A DNA stretch of 64,000 nt from Flavobacterium sp. N502536. Lineage in GTDB: Bacteria; Bacteroidota; Bacteroidia; Flavobacteriales; Flavobacteriaceae. The DNA lies in the NCBI RefSeq assembly GCF_025947345.1, contig NZ_CP110011.1, positions 2,232,001-2,296,000 on the forward strand, in the 5' to 3' direction. The notes beneath the pieces are model-generated. The model did no database searches. It was not told where the DNA came from and saw nothing but the letters and a program-made list of their open reading frames with translations. Every line of letters begins with the position of its first letter. Positions within the stretch are counted from its first letter, which is position 1. The translations under genes were made by a program, and so were the position numbers. Positions 43,535-52,477 of the stretch are shown piece by piece.

Positions 43535-44116
43535 ATGGAACAAAACGAATTATATCCTGTATTCCTGAAACTTCACAATCTGAATGTTCTGATTGTTGGC
43601 GGAGGAAATGTTGGATTAGAAAAGCTCTCTTTTTTATTAAAGTCGAGCCCGAATGCAAATGTTGAGGTGGTAGCACCAAATTTTCATTTAGAAATAAAGG
43701 TTTTGGCCGAGAAACATCCTTCGATTACATTGACAAAATCGAAGTTCAAAAAGAAAATGCTCAAAAAACGCCATATGGTAATTGCCTGTACCGACGATTT
43801 AAAAGTCAATAAAAAGGTATACGAATTATCCCGAAAGCGTTATTTGATTTGTAATATAGCCGATACACCGGATTTGTGTGATTATTATCTGGGAGGAATT
43901 GTAACGAAAGGGAATGTAAAAATCGCCATTTCGACCAACGGAAAATCACCAACAACAGCCAAAAGGCTAAGGGAGTTTTTTGAAGAGGTAATTCCTGAAG
44001 ATATCAATACAATGGTTGAAAACCTTAATGAATATCGAAAGACATTAAAAGGTAATTTTGAAGAAAAGGTTAAAAGAATGAACGAAATCACAGCGTCATT
44101 AAAAAATAAGGAATAG
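43535..44116 (+). CDS. Precorrin-2 dehydrogenase / sirohydrochlorin ferrochelatase (Met8/CysG-N type)
   Basis: From the ATG at 43535 the protein has 193 residues; the frame extends to 43484, but that part looks unconserved. NAD-binding motif LIVGGGNVGLEKLSFLL, then NIADTPDLCDYYLGGIVTKG and ISTNGKSPTTAKRLREFFEE, match the siroheme synthase N-terminal domain. It oxidises precorrin-2 and may insert iron to give siroheme for the sulfite reductase. A separate gene here, as opposed to the fused CysG of enterobacteria. Confidence 0.9.
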   Translation: MEQNELYPVFLKLHNLNVLIVGGGNVGLEKLSFLLKSSPNANVEVVAPNFHLEIKVLAEKHPSITLTKSKFKKKMLKKRHMVIACTDDLKVNKKVYELSRKRYLICNIADTPDLCDYYLGGIVTKGNVKIAISTNGKSPTTAKRLREFFEEVIPEDINTMVENLNEYRKTLKGNFEEKVKRMNEITASLKNKE

Positions 44117-44120
44117 TAAT

Positions 44121-44172
44121 AGTTCCGAAAGAACGGTTCCTATTGTAGCGTCGGGTTTTAACCCGATGGATG
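44121..44172. repeat. Single TAGCGTCGGG palindromic repeat unit
   Basis: Contains GTTCCGAAAGAAC and TAGCGTCGGGTTTTAACCCG, related to the units at 37948-38093. Confidence 0.65.
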
Positions 44173-44241
44173 AACGAGATAACCGCTTCATTAAAAAATA
44201 AAGAGTAAAAATTTCCGCAAAGAAATCAATGACAAAAATCA

Positions 44242-44272
44242 TTGAAAATAGAATAAATTATTCGTTCCTTTG
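44242..44272 (+). promoter_or_regulatory. Promoter of the ferredoxin reductase gene
   Basis: TTG at 44242-44244, a 20-nt spacer, and TTCCTTTG at 44265-44272. The start point near 44279 favours the ATG at 44305 over that at 44284. Confidence 0.5.
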
Positions 44273-44304
44273 CATTATTAAGAATGATTATAAACAACAA
44301 CATA

Positions 44305-45357
44305 ATGATTAAAACAGATATACTTATAATTGGAGCAGGCCCAACAGGTTTATTTGCCGTTTTCGAGGCAGGATTATTAAAATTAAAATGTCATATTTTA
44401 GATGCTTTGCCACAAGCGGGAGGGCAACTTTCAGAATTGTATCCAAAAAAGCCTATTTATGATATTCCTGGATTCCCGGAAGTATTAGCAGGAGATTTGA
44501 TTGACGGACTGCAAGAGCAAATCAAACAATTTGAGCCTGGTTTTACTTTAGGAGAGCGTGCAGAAACGATTGACAAACAAGAAGACGGAAGTTTCATTGT
44601 AACCTCAAATAAAGGGACTAAATTTCACGCACCGGTTATTGCTATCGCCGGAGGTCTTGGAAGTTTTGAACCACGTAAGCCACTTATCGAAGATATTGAG
44701 TTTTATGAAGATAAAGGAGTAAAATACTTCATCAAAAATCCGGAGAAATTCAGAGACAAAAGAGTGGTAATCGCCGGAGGAGGAGACTCAGCATTAGACT
44801 GGAGTATCTTTTTGGCGAATGTAGCTTCAGAAGTTACTTTGATTCACCGTAGAAACGAATTCAGAGGAGCTTTAGACTCTGTAGAAAAAGTACAGGAATT
44901 AAAAACTGCTGGAAAAATTAAACTAATTACACCGGCAGAAGTAATCGGAATCAATGGTGCTGAGCATATTGAATCACTAGATATCGAAGAAAACGGAGCA
45001 CACCGTAAAATCGAAACGGATTATTTTATTCCGCTTTTCGGACTTACACCAAAGTTAGGACCAATCGGAGACTGGGGATTAGAAATCGAAAAAAATGCGA
45101 TTAAAGTAAATAATGCATTAGATTATCAAACCAATATTCCGGGAATCTTCGCTATTGGAGACGTAAACACTTATCCAGGGAAATTAAAACTGATTCTTTG
45201 TGGATTCCACGAAGCAACTTTAATGTGTCAGGCAGCGTACCAGATCATCAATCCGGGTAAAAAATACGTTTTAAAATATACCACTGTTTCGGGTGTAGAC
45301 GGTTTTGACGGAACTCGTAAAGAAGCTCCGAAAGCAGTTGTTAAAGCGATCATTTAA
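44305..45357 (+). CDS. Thioredoxin-reductase-like ferredoxin-NADP reductase
   Basis: From the ATG at 44305, 350 residues. FAD-binding GAGPTGLFAVFEAG, NADPH-binding IAGGGDSALDWSI and GIFAIGDVNTYPGKLKLI are intact. There is no redox CxxC pair, so it is the ferredoxin/flavodoxin-NADP reductase branch and not a true thioredoxin reductase. Next to the sulfite reductase and siroheme genes it is the probable source of reduced ferredoxin for sulfite reduction. Its start choice is based on the promoter position. Confidence 0.88.
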   Translation: MIKTDILIIGAGPTGLFAVFEAGLLKLKCHILDALPQAGGQLSELYPKKPIYDIPGFPEVLAGDLIDGLQEQIKQFEPGFTLGERAETIDKQEDGSFIVTSNKGTKFHAPVIAIAGGLGSFEPRKPLIEDIEFYEDKGVKYFIKNPEKFRDKRVVIAGGGDSALDWSIFLANVASEVTLIHRRNEFRGALDSVEKVQELKTAGKIKLITPAEVIGINGAEHIESLDIEENGAHRKIETDYFIPLFGLTPKLGPIGDWGLEIEKNAIKVNNALDYQTNIPGIFAIGDVNTYPGKLKLILCGFHEATLMCQAAYQIINPGKKYVLKYTTVSGVDGFDGTRKEAPKAVVKAII

Positions 45358-45411
45358 TCTTTAAGTTGCTAAGGTTCTAAGGGACTAAGGCGCTAAGATT
45401 TTTAATATAGT

Positions 45412-45443
45412 AAAGCTCAAACTTTTAGTTTGAGCTTTTTTTT
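45412..45443 (+). terminator. Terminator after the ferredoxin reductase gene
   Basis: AAAGCTCAAACT-TTT-AGTTTGAGCTTT followed by T tract. Confidence 0.9.
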
Positions 45444-45564
45444 AATCCCTTAGGGATGACATATTTGTAGTAGTAGAATAGGATTAAAGGTATTTGTGAA
45501 AAAAGCCCCGGAGGGGCGATAGATAAATCAGCAAGAGAAAGGCAATGTCGCTCGGCTGGAGCTC
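45444..45564. repeat. Direct repeat D, copy 1 (CCCCGGAGGGGCGAT type)
   Basis: It begins AATCCCTTAGGGATGACATA and includes AAAGCCCCGGAGGGGCGATA, CAGCAAGAGAAAGGCAATGT and CTGGAGCTCA. A copy of about 85-90% identity by eye lies at 45625-45738 in the same orientation. Non-coding. Confidence 0.75.
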
Positions 45565-45624
45565 ATTTGTTTGTATAATTGTTTTTCTATAAGTATTACG
45601 CTCCTTAGGAGCTAAATTTTTTTT

Positions 45625-45738
45625 AATCCCGTAGGGATTACATATTTGTAGAATAGGATTAAAGGTATTTGTAAAAAAGCCCCGGAGGAGTGATACGTAA
45701 ATCAGCAAGAGAAAGGCAATGTCGCTCTGCTGGAGCTC
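45625..45738. repeat. Direct repeat D, copy 2
   Basis: It begins AATCCCGTAGGGATTACATA and includes AAAGCCCCGGAGGAGTGATA and CTGGAGCTCA. It lacks the TAGTAG insertion of copy 1. The intervening 60 nt contains GCTCCTTAGGAGC. Confidence 0.75.
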
Positions 45739-45830
45739 AACGATAGAGGTGAGAACAGTATCAAAAAACATAGTGAAAACTTTAAACTTAGTCCCTCAGA
45801 ACCTTAGCCCCTCAGAAACTTAAAAAAAAC

Positions 45831-45861
45831 TTGCAATTGTTAAGCTTATGTCTTTACTTTG
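45831..45861 (+). promoter_or_regulatory. metH operon promoter
   Basis: TTG at 45831-45833, a 20-nt spacer, and TTACTTTG at 45854-45861. The start point near 45868 lies just before the S-box P1 stem. Confidence 0.55.
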
Positions 45862-45883
45862 CACTGTTCTTAAAATTATTGAC

Positions 45884-45996
45884 AGTTATCACGAAAGGCG
45901 GAGGGAAAGACCCAATGAAACCTTAGCAACCCTTTATCATAAAGAAGGTGCTACATTCTACTTAATACAAATTCATTGTATTTAAGATAGATAACA
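45884..45996 (+). ncRNA. SAM-I (S-box) riboswitch upstream of metH
   Basis: S-box core: GGCGGAGGGAAAGACCCAATGAA (split: GAGGGAAAGACCCAATGAAA), CCTTAGCAACCC, TTTATCATAAAG (P3), AAGGTGCTACATTCTACTTA, a P4 hairpin CTTAATACAA/TTGTATTTAAG, and P1 GTTATC (45885-45890) with GATAAC (45990-45995). The metH ATG is 240 nt downstream. A TTACTAAAGCAATTTAGTAA hairpin (46047-46066) lies in the gap but no terminator follows it, so the expression platform is unclear. Confidence 0.9.
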
Positions 45997-46235
45997 CAAA
46001 TACATTACACGTATTTCTCAAAACTTTTCCAGAAAACATACAATATTTACTAAAGCAATTTAGTAACAGGAGCGAATCATTGGCGCATTTTTGCAGTCAA
46101 CAGTTCCCGCTTTCGCCTATATCTATTCGTTTTACTACGAGGATGTTGGCGCATCGGGTTTAAAACCGGAAATAGAATTAAATAAACTTAGCAGCTCAGC
46201 GCCTTAGTGTCTTAGCAGCTAAAAGAGGAAACAAT

Positions 46236-47240
46236 ATGTCAATAACAATTCAGGAAGCAATAAAAAAAAATATCCTAATCCTTGACGGGGCAATGGGAAC
46301 GATGTTGCAGCGCTATAATTTCTCGGAAGAAGATTTTAGAGGAGAGCGTTTCAAAGATTTCCCTCATCCCTTAAAAGGAAACAACGATTTACTATCCATA
46401 ACACAACCACAAGCAATTCGCGATGTTCACGCTGCTTATTATGAAGCAGGTGCAGACATTGTAGAAACCAATACTTTTTCAGGAACTACGATCGGTATGG
46501 CCGACTATTTCCTGGAAGATTTGGTTTATGAATTGAACTACGAATCGGCTAAAATTGCCCGTGAAGTAGCAGATGAATTTACCGCTAAAAATCCGGACAA
46601 ACCACGTTTTGTTGCAGGTTCAATCGGACCAACAAACAGAACGGCAAGTATGTCTCCGGACGTAAACGATCCGGGATACAGAGCAGTAACGTTCGATGAT
46701 TTGCGAATTGCCTACAAGCAACAGGCAGAAGCCTTAATGGATGGAGGCTGTGATTTACTTTTGGTAGAAACCATCTTTGATACGCTAAATGCCAAAGCGG
46801 CACTTTTTGCGATCGAAGAAGTAAAAGAAGAGCGTAATCTGGATATTCCAATCATGGTTTCAGGAACCATCACGGATGCTTCGGGAAGAACACTTTCGGG
46901 GCAAACGGTGGAGGCATTTCTGATCTCGGTATCTCATATTCCGTTATTGAGTGTAGGTTTTAATTGCGCTTTAGGAGCCGATTTGTTGAAACCTTACCTA
47001 AAAACCTTATCGCAGCATACACAATTTAATGTTTCGGCACATCCAAATGCAGGTTTGCCAAACGCTTTCGGGCAATATGACGAAACCCCGGAGCAGACAC
47101 AAGCCTTAATCAAAGAATATTTAGACGATAATTTAATCAATATTATTGGAGGCTGTTGCGGAACCACTCCGGATCATATTCGATTAATTGCTGAGGTGGC
47201 AAAAGATTATAAGCCAAGAGTAGCACCGATTTTTGCGTAA
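46236..47240 (+). CDS. metH: Methionine synthase, homocysteine-binding part
   Basis: A 334-residue homocysteine S-methyltransferase domain, the first domain of cobalamin-dependent methionine synthase encoded as a separate gene. [36 protein letters not shown] and the zinc-binding cysteines in FNCALGA and [11 protein letters not shown] are present. It would take the methyl group from the cobalamin protein encoded by the next gene (47663). The S-box in front gives SAM feedback. Confidence 0.95.
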   Translation: MSITIQEAIKKNILILDGAMGTMLQRYNFSEEDFRGERFKDFPHPLKGNNDLLSITQPQAIRDVHAAYYEAGADIVETNTFSGTTIGMADYFLEDLVYELNYESAKIAREVADEFTAKNPDKPRFVAGSIGPTNRTASMSPDVNDPGYRAVTFDDLRIAYKQQAEALMDGGCDLLLVETIFDTLNAKAALFAIEEVKEERNLDIPIMVSGTITDASGRTLSGQTVEAFLISVSHIPLLSVGFNCALGADLLKPYLKTLSQHTQFNVSAHPNAGLPNAFGQYDETPEQTQALIKEYLDDNLINIIGGCCGTTPDHIRLIAEVAKDYKPRVAPIFA

Positions 47241-47660
47241 TACAATTTTATTGATTACGCGGATGGATTAAATTCCATCCCTACAAAATAGCCCTGAGTT
47301 CCGTAGGAACGATACATTTTGTAGCAACGGAATTTATTCCGTTGAAGAAAAGGATTCATCAACAAGAGTTCCGCAGGAACAAGACATTGGTAAAATTTAA
47401 AAACGGTAATTGAAATCGTGAAGAATGTAAAATTATTTTGAAACCGATTTTGCGTGAGGGATAGCAGTGAAAAGCCCACAGACCAATGCAGTGATAACGG
47501 AATTGGTCGAGGACTTGTAGCGAATAGCCCGATTCGCCGCGGCGAAACACGCCCAAATTAATAAACATAAATGCCTGTAAGGTTTTAGAAGCCCTATAGG
47601 AAAGAAAATAGAATAAAAAACTCAGAACCTAAGAACCTTAGGAACTTAGTACCTTAAGAA
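47241..47660. repeat. Repeat-rich intergenic region between the two metH genes
   Basis: About 420 nt without a gene. It holds the hairpin GGATGGA/TCCATCC, a unit CTACAAAAT...ATTTTGTAG around GTTCCGTAGGAAC with CAACGGAATTTATTCCGTTG, another GTTCCGCAGGAAC, and a stretch GCGTGAGGGATAGCAGTGAA...GCGAAACACGCCC (about 47452-47556) that I know as a frequent long intergenic repeat in flavobacteria. The end is CTTAGG-type low-complexity DNA. Confidence 0.6.
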
Positions 47661-47662
47661 AA

Positions 47663-50023
47663 ATGGCAGAAAACAGAAGAGACCTTGTATTATCAGGATT
47701 AGAACCGTTAATTATTACACCCACCAGCGTTTTTGTAAACATTGGAGAGCGTACGAATGTCACGGGTTCAAGAAAATTCCTTCGCTTAATCAAGGAAGAG
47801 AAATATGATGAGGCACTTGATATTGCAAGACAACAAGTAGAGGGAGGAGCACAGATCATCGATATCAATATGGATGAAGGAATGCTGGATGGTGTTCAGG
47901 CAATGACTAAATTTTTGAATTTAATTGCATCAGAACCGGACATTTCGAGAGTACCTATTATGATCGACAGTTCGAAATGGGAAATCATAGAAGCGGGTCT
48001 TAAAGTAGTACAGGGAAAAAGTGTTGTAAACTCGATTTCGTTAAAAGAAGGAGAAGAAGCCTTTATTCATCATGCTAAATTAATCAAGCGCTACGGAGCG
48101 GCAGCCATAATCATGGCTTTTGACGAAGTAGGTCAGGCTGATAACTTCGAGCGAAGAGTTGAAATTTGTCAGCGTTCGTATGATATTTTGGTAAACAAAG
48201 TTGATTTTCCTCCACAGGATATCATTTTTGATTTGAATATTTTCCCGGTTGCGACCGGAATGGAAGAGCATCGCTTGAATGCGATTGACTTTTTTAGAGG
48301 AACAAAATGGGTTCGTGATAACTTACCACACGCGCATATTAGCGGGGGAGTAAGTAACGTTTCGTTTTCTTTCAGAGGAAATGACACCGTTCGTGAAGCG
48401 ATGCACTCGGTATTTTTATATCATGCGATCAAGAACGGAATGACTATGGGAATCGTAAATCCGGAAATGCTTTCGATTTACGATGATATTCCAAAAGATT
48501 TACTGGAGCACGTTGAAGATGTAATTCTGGACCGACGTGATGATGCAACCGAACGACTTTTAGATTTTGCCGAGAACGTAAAAGGAGAAGTAAAATCAGA
48601 TGAAAAAGCGATTCAGGAATGGCGTTTAGGAACTGTTCAGGAACGTATTACGCACTCGCTGGTAAAGGGAGTGGATGCTTTTATTGAAGAAGATGTAGAA
48701 GAAGCGCGTTTGGCTGCTACAAAACCAATTGAAGTTATCGAAATCAATTTGATGACCGGAATGAACGTCGTGGGAGATTTGTTCGGAAGCGGAAAAATGT
48801 TCCTGCCACAGGTTGTAAAATCGGCACGTGTGATGAAAAAAGCCGTAGCTTATTTATTGCCTTATATTGAAGCCAGCAAGCAGGCCGGAGACAAACAAGG
48901 AAACGGAAAAATTCTGATGGCTACTGTAAAAGGAGACGTTCACGACATTGGTAAAAACATTGTTTCGGTGGTTTTGGCCTGTAACAATTACGAGATTGTA
49001 GATCTTGGGGTTATGGTGCCTCCGGAAAAAATTATTGCAGCTGCCATAGAGCACAATGTAGACATTATTGGATTAAGCGGATTGATTACGCCTTCGCTTG
49101 ACGAAATGGTGTATCTGGCCAAAGAACTAGACAAACAAGGAATTAAAATTCCGATTATGATAGGTGGAGCAACCACTTCGCGTGCGCATACCGCCGTGAA
49201 AATTGCGCCTCAATATAGAGAAACTGTAATTCACGTAAACGATGCTTCGAGAGCTGTTACTGTTGCAGGGAATTTATTAGATCACAATCGTAAGATATAT
49301 GCAAGCGATATTCGTGCAGAGTATGATTCTTTTAGAGAAACATTCCTGAACCGTTCAAGAGATAAAAATTTCCTGAACATTGAAGACGCCCGTAAGAATA
49401 AATTGCAATTGGATTGGGAAAATTTTAATCCAGTGAAGCCTAATATAATTGGAGAGCAGATTGTTGAAGTCGACCTGGACGTTTTGGTTCCGTATATCGA
49501 CTGGACACCGTTTTTCAGAACCTGGGAATTGTTTGGTAAATATCCGGCAATTTTAACAGATGAGGTTGTGGGGAAAGAAGCGACTTCTGTTTTTGAAGAT
49601 GCTCAGGCAATGCTGAAAGTAATTTTAGAAGAGAAAAAACTATCTGCAAAAGGGATCTACGGAATATTTCCGGCCAATCAGATCAACGATGATGATATTG
49701 AGTTGACCGACGAAAACGGAAAACCATTGCAGACATTTTTGACTTTACGTCAGCAATCACAAAAAACAAAAGGGGCACCCAATATTGCATTGGCTGATTT
49801 TATCGCTCCAAAAGAAAGTGGGAAAGTCGATTATATGGGCGCATTCTGTGTAACAACCGGTTTTGGTGTTGACGAATGGGCAGCTGAATTTGAAAAGGAT
49901 TTGGACGATTATAATTCGATTATGGTAAAAGCATTGGCTGATCGTTTTGCGGAGGCTTTCGCCGAATATCTTCATGAGAAAGTGCGTAAGGAAATTTGGG
50001 GTATTCATCAGATGAAAACTTAA
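47663..50023 (+). CDS. metH: Methionine synthase, folate/B12/activation part, frameshifted near the end
   Basis: A 786-residue frame. The pterin-binding domain starts at about residue 15 ([20 protein letters not shown]). The cobalamin-binding cap and Rossmann domain follow ([19 protein letters not shown], then [13 protein letters not shown] with the axial His in DVHDIG). The activation domain starts at about 600 ([19 protein letters not shown]). The frame ends [10 protein letters not shown], but RPAPGYPACPDH and the rest of the SAM-binding activation domain lie in another frame (50002-50337). Expected [12 protein letters not shown] needs one more G in the run at 49998-50001. Total length from 47663 to 50337 then fits the family. 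Without the end, reactivation of oxidised cobalamin would fail. Confidence 0.93.
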   Translation: MAENRRDLVLSGLEPLIITPTSVFVNIGERTNVTGSRKFLRLIKEEKYDEALDIARQQVEGGAQIIDINMDEGMLDGVQAMTKFLNLIASEPDISRVPIMIDSSKWEIIEAGLKVVQGKSVVNSISLKEGEEAFIHHAKLIKRYGAAAIIMAFDEVGQADNFERRVEICQRSYDILVNKVDFPPQDIIFDLNIFPVATGMEEHRLNAIDFFRGTKWVRDNLPHAHISGGVSNVSFSFRGNDTVREAMHSVFLYHAIKNGMTMGIVNPEMLSIYDDIPKDLLEHVEDVILDRRDDATERLLDFAENVKGEVKSDEKAIQEWRLGTVQERITHSLVKGVDAFIEEDVEEARLAATKPIEVIEINLMTGMNVVGDLFGSGKMFLPQVVKSARVMKKAVAYLLPYIEASKQAGDKQGNGKILMATVKGDVHDIGKNIVSVVLACNNYEIVDLGVMVPPEKIIAAAIEHNVDIIGLSGLITPSLDEMVYLAKELDKQGIKIPIMIGGATTSRAHTAVKIAPQYRETVIHVNDASRAVTVAGNLLDHNRKIYASDIRAEYDSFRETFLNRSRDKNFLNIEDARKNKLQLDWENFNPVKPNIIGEQIVEVDLDVLVPYIDWTPFFRTWELFGKYPAILTDEVVGKEATSVFEDAQAMLKVILEEKKLSAKGIYGIFPANQINDDDIELTDENGKPLQTFLTLRQQSQKTKGAPNIALADFIAPKESGKVDYMGAFCVTTGFGVDEWAAEFEKDLDDYNSIMVKALADRFAEAFAEYLHEKVRKEIWGIHQMKT

Positions 50024-50337
50024 GCACCGAAGAAATGATTTCTGAAGATTACAAAGGAATTCGTCCTGCTCCGGGTTATCCGGCCTGTCCTGACCATTTG
50101 GAGAAACCAACAATCTGGAAGCTTTTAAATGTAGAAAAAGAAATAGGCGTAACCCTGACCGAAAGCATGGCGATGTGGCCGGCTTCATCAGTTTCGGGCT
50201 ACTATTTTGGAAACCCGGAAAGTAAGTATTTCGGACTGGGGAAAATAAAAGAAGATCAGGTGGTTGATTATGCCAAACGACGTAATGTTCCAACCGATTA
50301 CGCAATGAAATGGTTAAACCCTAATATAGCAGATTAA
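50002..50337 (+). pseudogene. metH: Detached 3' end of metH (activation domain) in another frame
   Basis: The frame continues from the upstream metH gene after a one-base deletion in the G run at 49998-50001: [12 protein letters not shown], then YKGIRPAPGYPACPDHLEKP (SAM-binding motif RxxPGYP), SMAMWPASSVSGYYF and YAKRRNVPTDYAMKWL. There is no convincing start codon or ribosome site of its own. The frame can be read only as an extension of 47663-50023. Confidence 0.93.
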
Positions 50338-50340
50338 AAC

Positions 50341-50401
50341 AAGGTTTCAAGTTTTAAGTTTCAGGTTTTTCGGAACAACCTGAAACTTGAAACCTGAAAC
50401 A
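50341..50401. repeat. GTTTCAAG...CTTGAAACCTGAAAC inverted repeat
   Basis: GTTTCAAG, AAGTTTCAGGTT and AACCTGAAACTTGAAAC form an imperfect hairpin. It may end metH transcription. The string TTGAAACCTGAAAC also occurs at 39182-39220. Confidence 0.5.
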
Positions 50402-50485
50402 AAAAGAATATTTGATTTATGTTTTTGATTCAGATTTTTTACACAATTTTTCAAAACACATAATTCATAACACATAATTTAAAAA

Positions 50486-51442
50486 ATGAAAGTAACAGAA
50501 CATATAGAAAACGCGAAAGGAAATACATTATTCTCGTTTGAACTTATTCCGCCTCAAAAAGGAAAAAGCATTCAGGAATTATATGACAACATCGATCCTT
50601 TGATGGAATTTAAACCGCCATTTATCGATGTAACCACTTCGCGCGAAGAATATATCTATATTGATAAAGGCAACGGGCTTTTAGACAAAAAGCTAACGCG
50701 TATGCGTCCGGGAACACTTGGAATTTGTGCTTCTATAAAACATAAATATAATGTAGATACCGTACCACACTTGCTTTGTGGCGGTTTTACACAGGAAGAA
50801 ACCGAATACATGCTGGTAGACTGTCAGTATTTAGGAATCAATAACGTAATGGCACTTCGTGGTGATGCTATGAAAGACGAACAGTCTTTTGTACCAAAAG
50901 CCGGTGGAAATAGTTTTGCAATCGATCTGGTTCGTCAGATCAACAACTTAAACAGTGGAAAATACCTGCATGAGGTGATGGATGCTGATAATAAAGCCGA
51001 TTTTTGTATTGGTGTTGCCGGTTATCCTGAAAAACATTTAGAATCGCCATCTTTACAATCGGATCTGAAAAGATTGAAAGAGAAGGTTGATGCGGGTGCG
51101 GATTATGTGGTGACACAAATGTTTTTTGACAATGCGAAATATTTTGCTTTTGTTGAAAAGGCAAGAGAGATTGGTATCACAATTCCAATTATTCCCGGAA
51201 TCAAGCCAATTGCGGTTCAAAGACATTTACAGATTTTACCGCAGATTTTTAGAATCGACCTGCCAGAGGATTTGATTGATGCAGTGGATAAATGTAAAAA
51301 CAATGCCGAAATCAAGCAAGTTGGAATCGAGTGGGCCATTCAGCAATCATTAGAGTTAAAAGCTGCCGGAGTTCCTGTATTGCATTATTACTCAATGGGG
51401 AAATCAGAGAATATCCGCCAGATAGCGAGTCGTATTTTTTAA
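50486..51442 (+). CDS. metF: Methylenetetrahydrofolate reductase
   Basis: A 318-residue flavin enzyme that makes 5-methyl-tetrahydrofolate, the methyl donor for MetH. FSFELIPPQKGKSIQELY at the start, HLLCGGFTQEE, NNVMALRGD, FCIGVAGYPEKHLE, DYVVTQMFFDNAKYF and IIPGIKPI are intact family motifs. It follows metH by 148 nt on the same strand and completes the methionine branch. No frame defect. Confidence 0.96.
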   Translation: MKVTEHIENAKGNTLFSFELIPPQKGKSIQELYDNIDPLMEFKPPFIDVTTSREEYIYIDKGNGLLDKKLTRMRPGTLGICASIKHKYNVDTVPHLLCGGFTQEETEYMLVDCQYLGINNVMALRGDAMKDEQSFVPKAGGNSFAIDLVRQINNLNSGKYLHEVMDADNKADFCIGVAGYPEKHLESPSLQSDLKRLKEKVDAGADYVVTQMFFDNAKYFAFVEKAREIGITIPIIPGIKPIAVQRHLQILPQIFRIDLPEDLIDAVDKCKNNAEIKQVGIEWAIQQSLELKAAGVPVLHYYSMGKSENIRQIASRIF

Positions 51443-51458
51443 GAATTTAAGTCTAACG

Positions 51459-51584
51459 TTTGTCATTTCGACCGAAGGGAGACTCGAGCGATAGCGAACA
51501 GACGGAGTAAATCACACCAGTAGTTCGACAAAGATTGAAAACTGTCTATACAGAGTTCCTTTTGTCCTCTGTCGAAATGATAAA
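51459..51584. repeat. Inverted-repeat element with GTCATTTCGAC ends, copy 2
   Basis: The left end TTTGTCATTTCGACCGAAGG and right end CTGTCGAAATGATAAA are mirrored. The interior GAGACTCGAGCGATAGCGAA is the reverse complement of part of the element at 31913-32049. Confidence 0.7.
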
Positions 51585-51643
51585 AACAGCTTGGAATTTG
51601 GCTCCGAAGCTTCGTGATAAATTAAAATTTAAAGGTAACGAGG

Positions 51644-52300
51644 ATGAAAAAAGAAGAATTACAGGCAATAGCGTCACAGCTAAAGCATCCTTCAGGAGAA
51701 AAAGGAATAGAAATGGCCAATATGATGCATGAAACCAACATCAATATGACACGCCATTCGGTTCAAAATCTGCAATTAACAGCTGGAGATACAATTTTAG
51801 AATTGGGTCATGGAAATGCCGGACACTTAGAATATATAGTGGACCAGGCTCAGGATCTAACCTATTACGGACTTGAGATGTCGACGTTAATGTGTCAGGA
51901 AGCCCAGCAAATCAATGCTGCGGCCGTGGCTAAAAAGCAGGCTCATTTTTCTCTTTATGACGGAACTGATATTCCATTCGAAGAGGCCTTTTTTGATAAA
52001 ATATTTACGGTAAACACCATTTACTTTTGGCAGGAACCGGAGAAGCTACTCTCAGAAATTTACAGAGTTTTACAGCCAAAGGGTGCTTTTTGCATCACCT
52101 TTGCCGAAGAAAGTTTCATGAAACAGCTGCCATTTACTCAGTTTGAATTTGAACTTTACAGTACTGAAAAAGCAGAAAAACTGATTAGGAAAACTGCTTT
52201 TCAAATCGTACACAAAGAAACGCTGACTGAAAAAGTAAAAAGTAAAACAGGCGAGTTGGTAGATCGGGATTTTACAACTCTCGTTTTAAGAAAACGCTAG
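51644..52300 (+). CDS. Class I SAM-dependent methyltransferase
   Basis: A 218-residue protein. Motif I ILELGHGNAGHLEYIV at about residues 51-66, motif II YYGLEMST, and the FFDKIFTVNTIYFWQEPEKLL region are those of the methyltransferase 11/UbiE-like group. The substrate cannot be told. The start at 51644 overlaps the very end of repeat-derived sequence, so the ATG, followed by a charged MKKEEL helix, is the best choice. It is not clearly linked to the methionine genes. Confidence 0.88.
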   Translation: MKKEELQAIASQLKHPSGEKGIEMANMMHETNINMTRHSVQNLQLTAGDTILELGHGNAGHLEYIVDQAQDLTYYGLEMSTLMCQEAQQINAAAVAKKQAHFSLYDGTDIPFEEAFFDKIFTVNTIYFWQEPEKLLSEIYRVLQPKGAFCITFAEESFMKQLPFTQFEFELYSTEKAEKLIRKTAFQIVHKETLTEKVKSKTGELVDRDFTTLVLRKR

Positions 52301-52477
52301 TTTTTCCATCTTCAGCAGCAGTTTTTTGCGGCCTATTGTTAAAGATTTCAAGAGCGTTATGCTTATTTGCTGCTTTGCAATTAAAAAAGGATACAGTCCG
52401 TTTTAATACTCTTTTTTTGAGTAATTTCATTGATTTTTATTTTGAGTTTCTATTTCTGAATGTAATCCGTTAAAATT

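Noticed and set aside
45484..45771. A 95-codon minus-strand frame
   Set aside because: It is made entirely of the two direct-repeat copies, which explains its internal similarity; no start context or known motif.
49998..50023. Programmed ribosomal frameshift in metH
   Set aside because: There is no slippery heptamer or clear downstream structure, and methionine synthases are not known to use one; a one-base deletion is simpler.
49757..50305. A 182-codon minus-strand frame across the metH frameshift
   Set aside because: The plus strand encodes conserved methionine synthase motifs on both sides of the frameshift, so this is a shadow.
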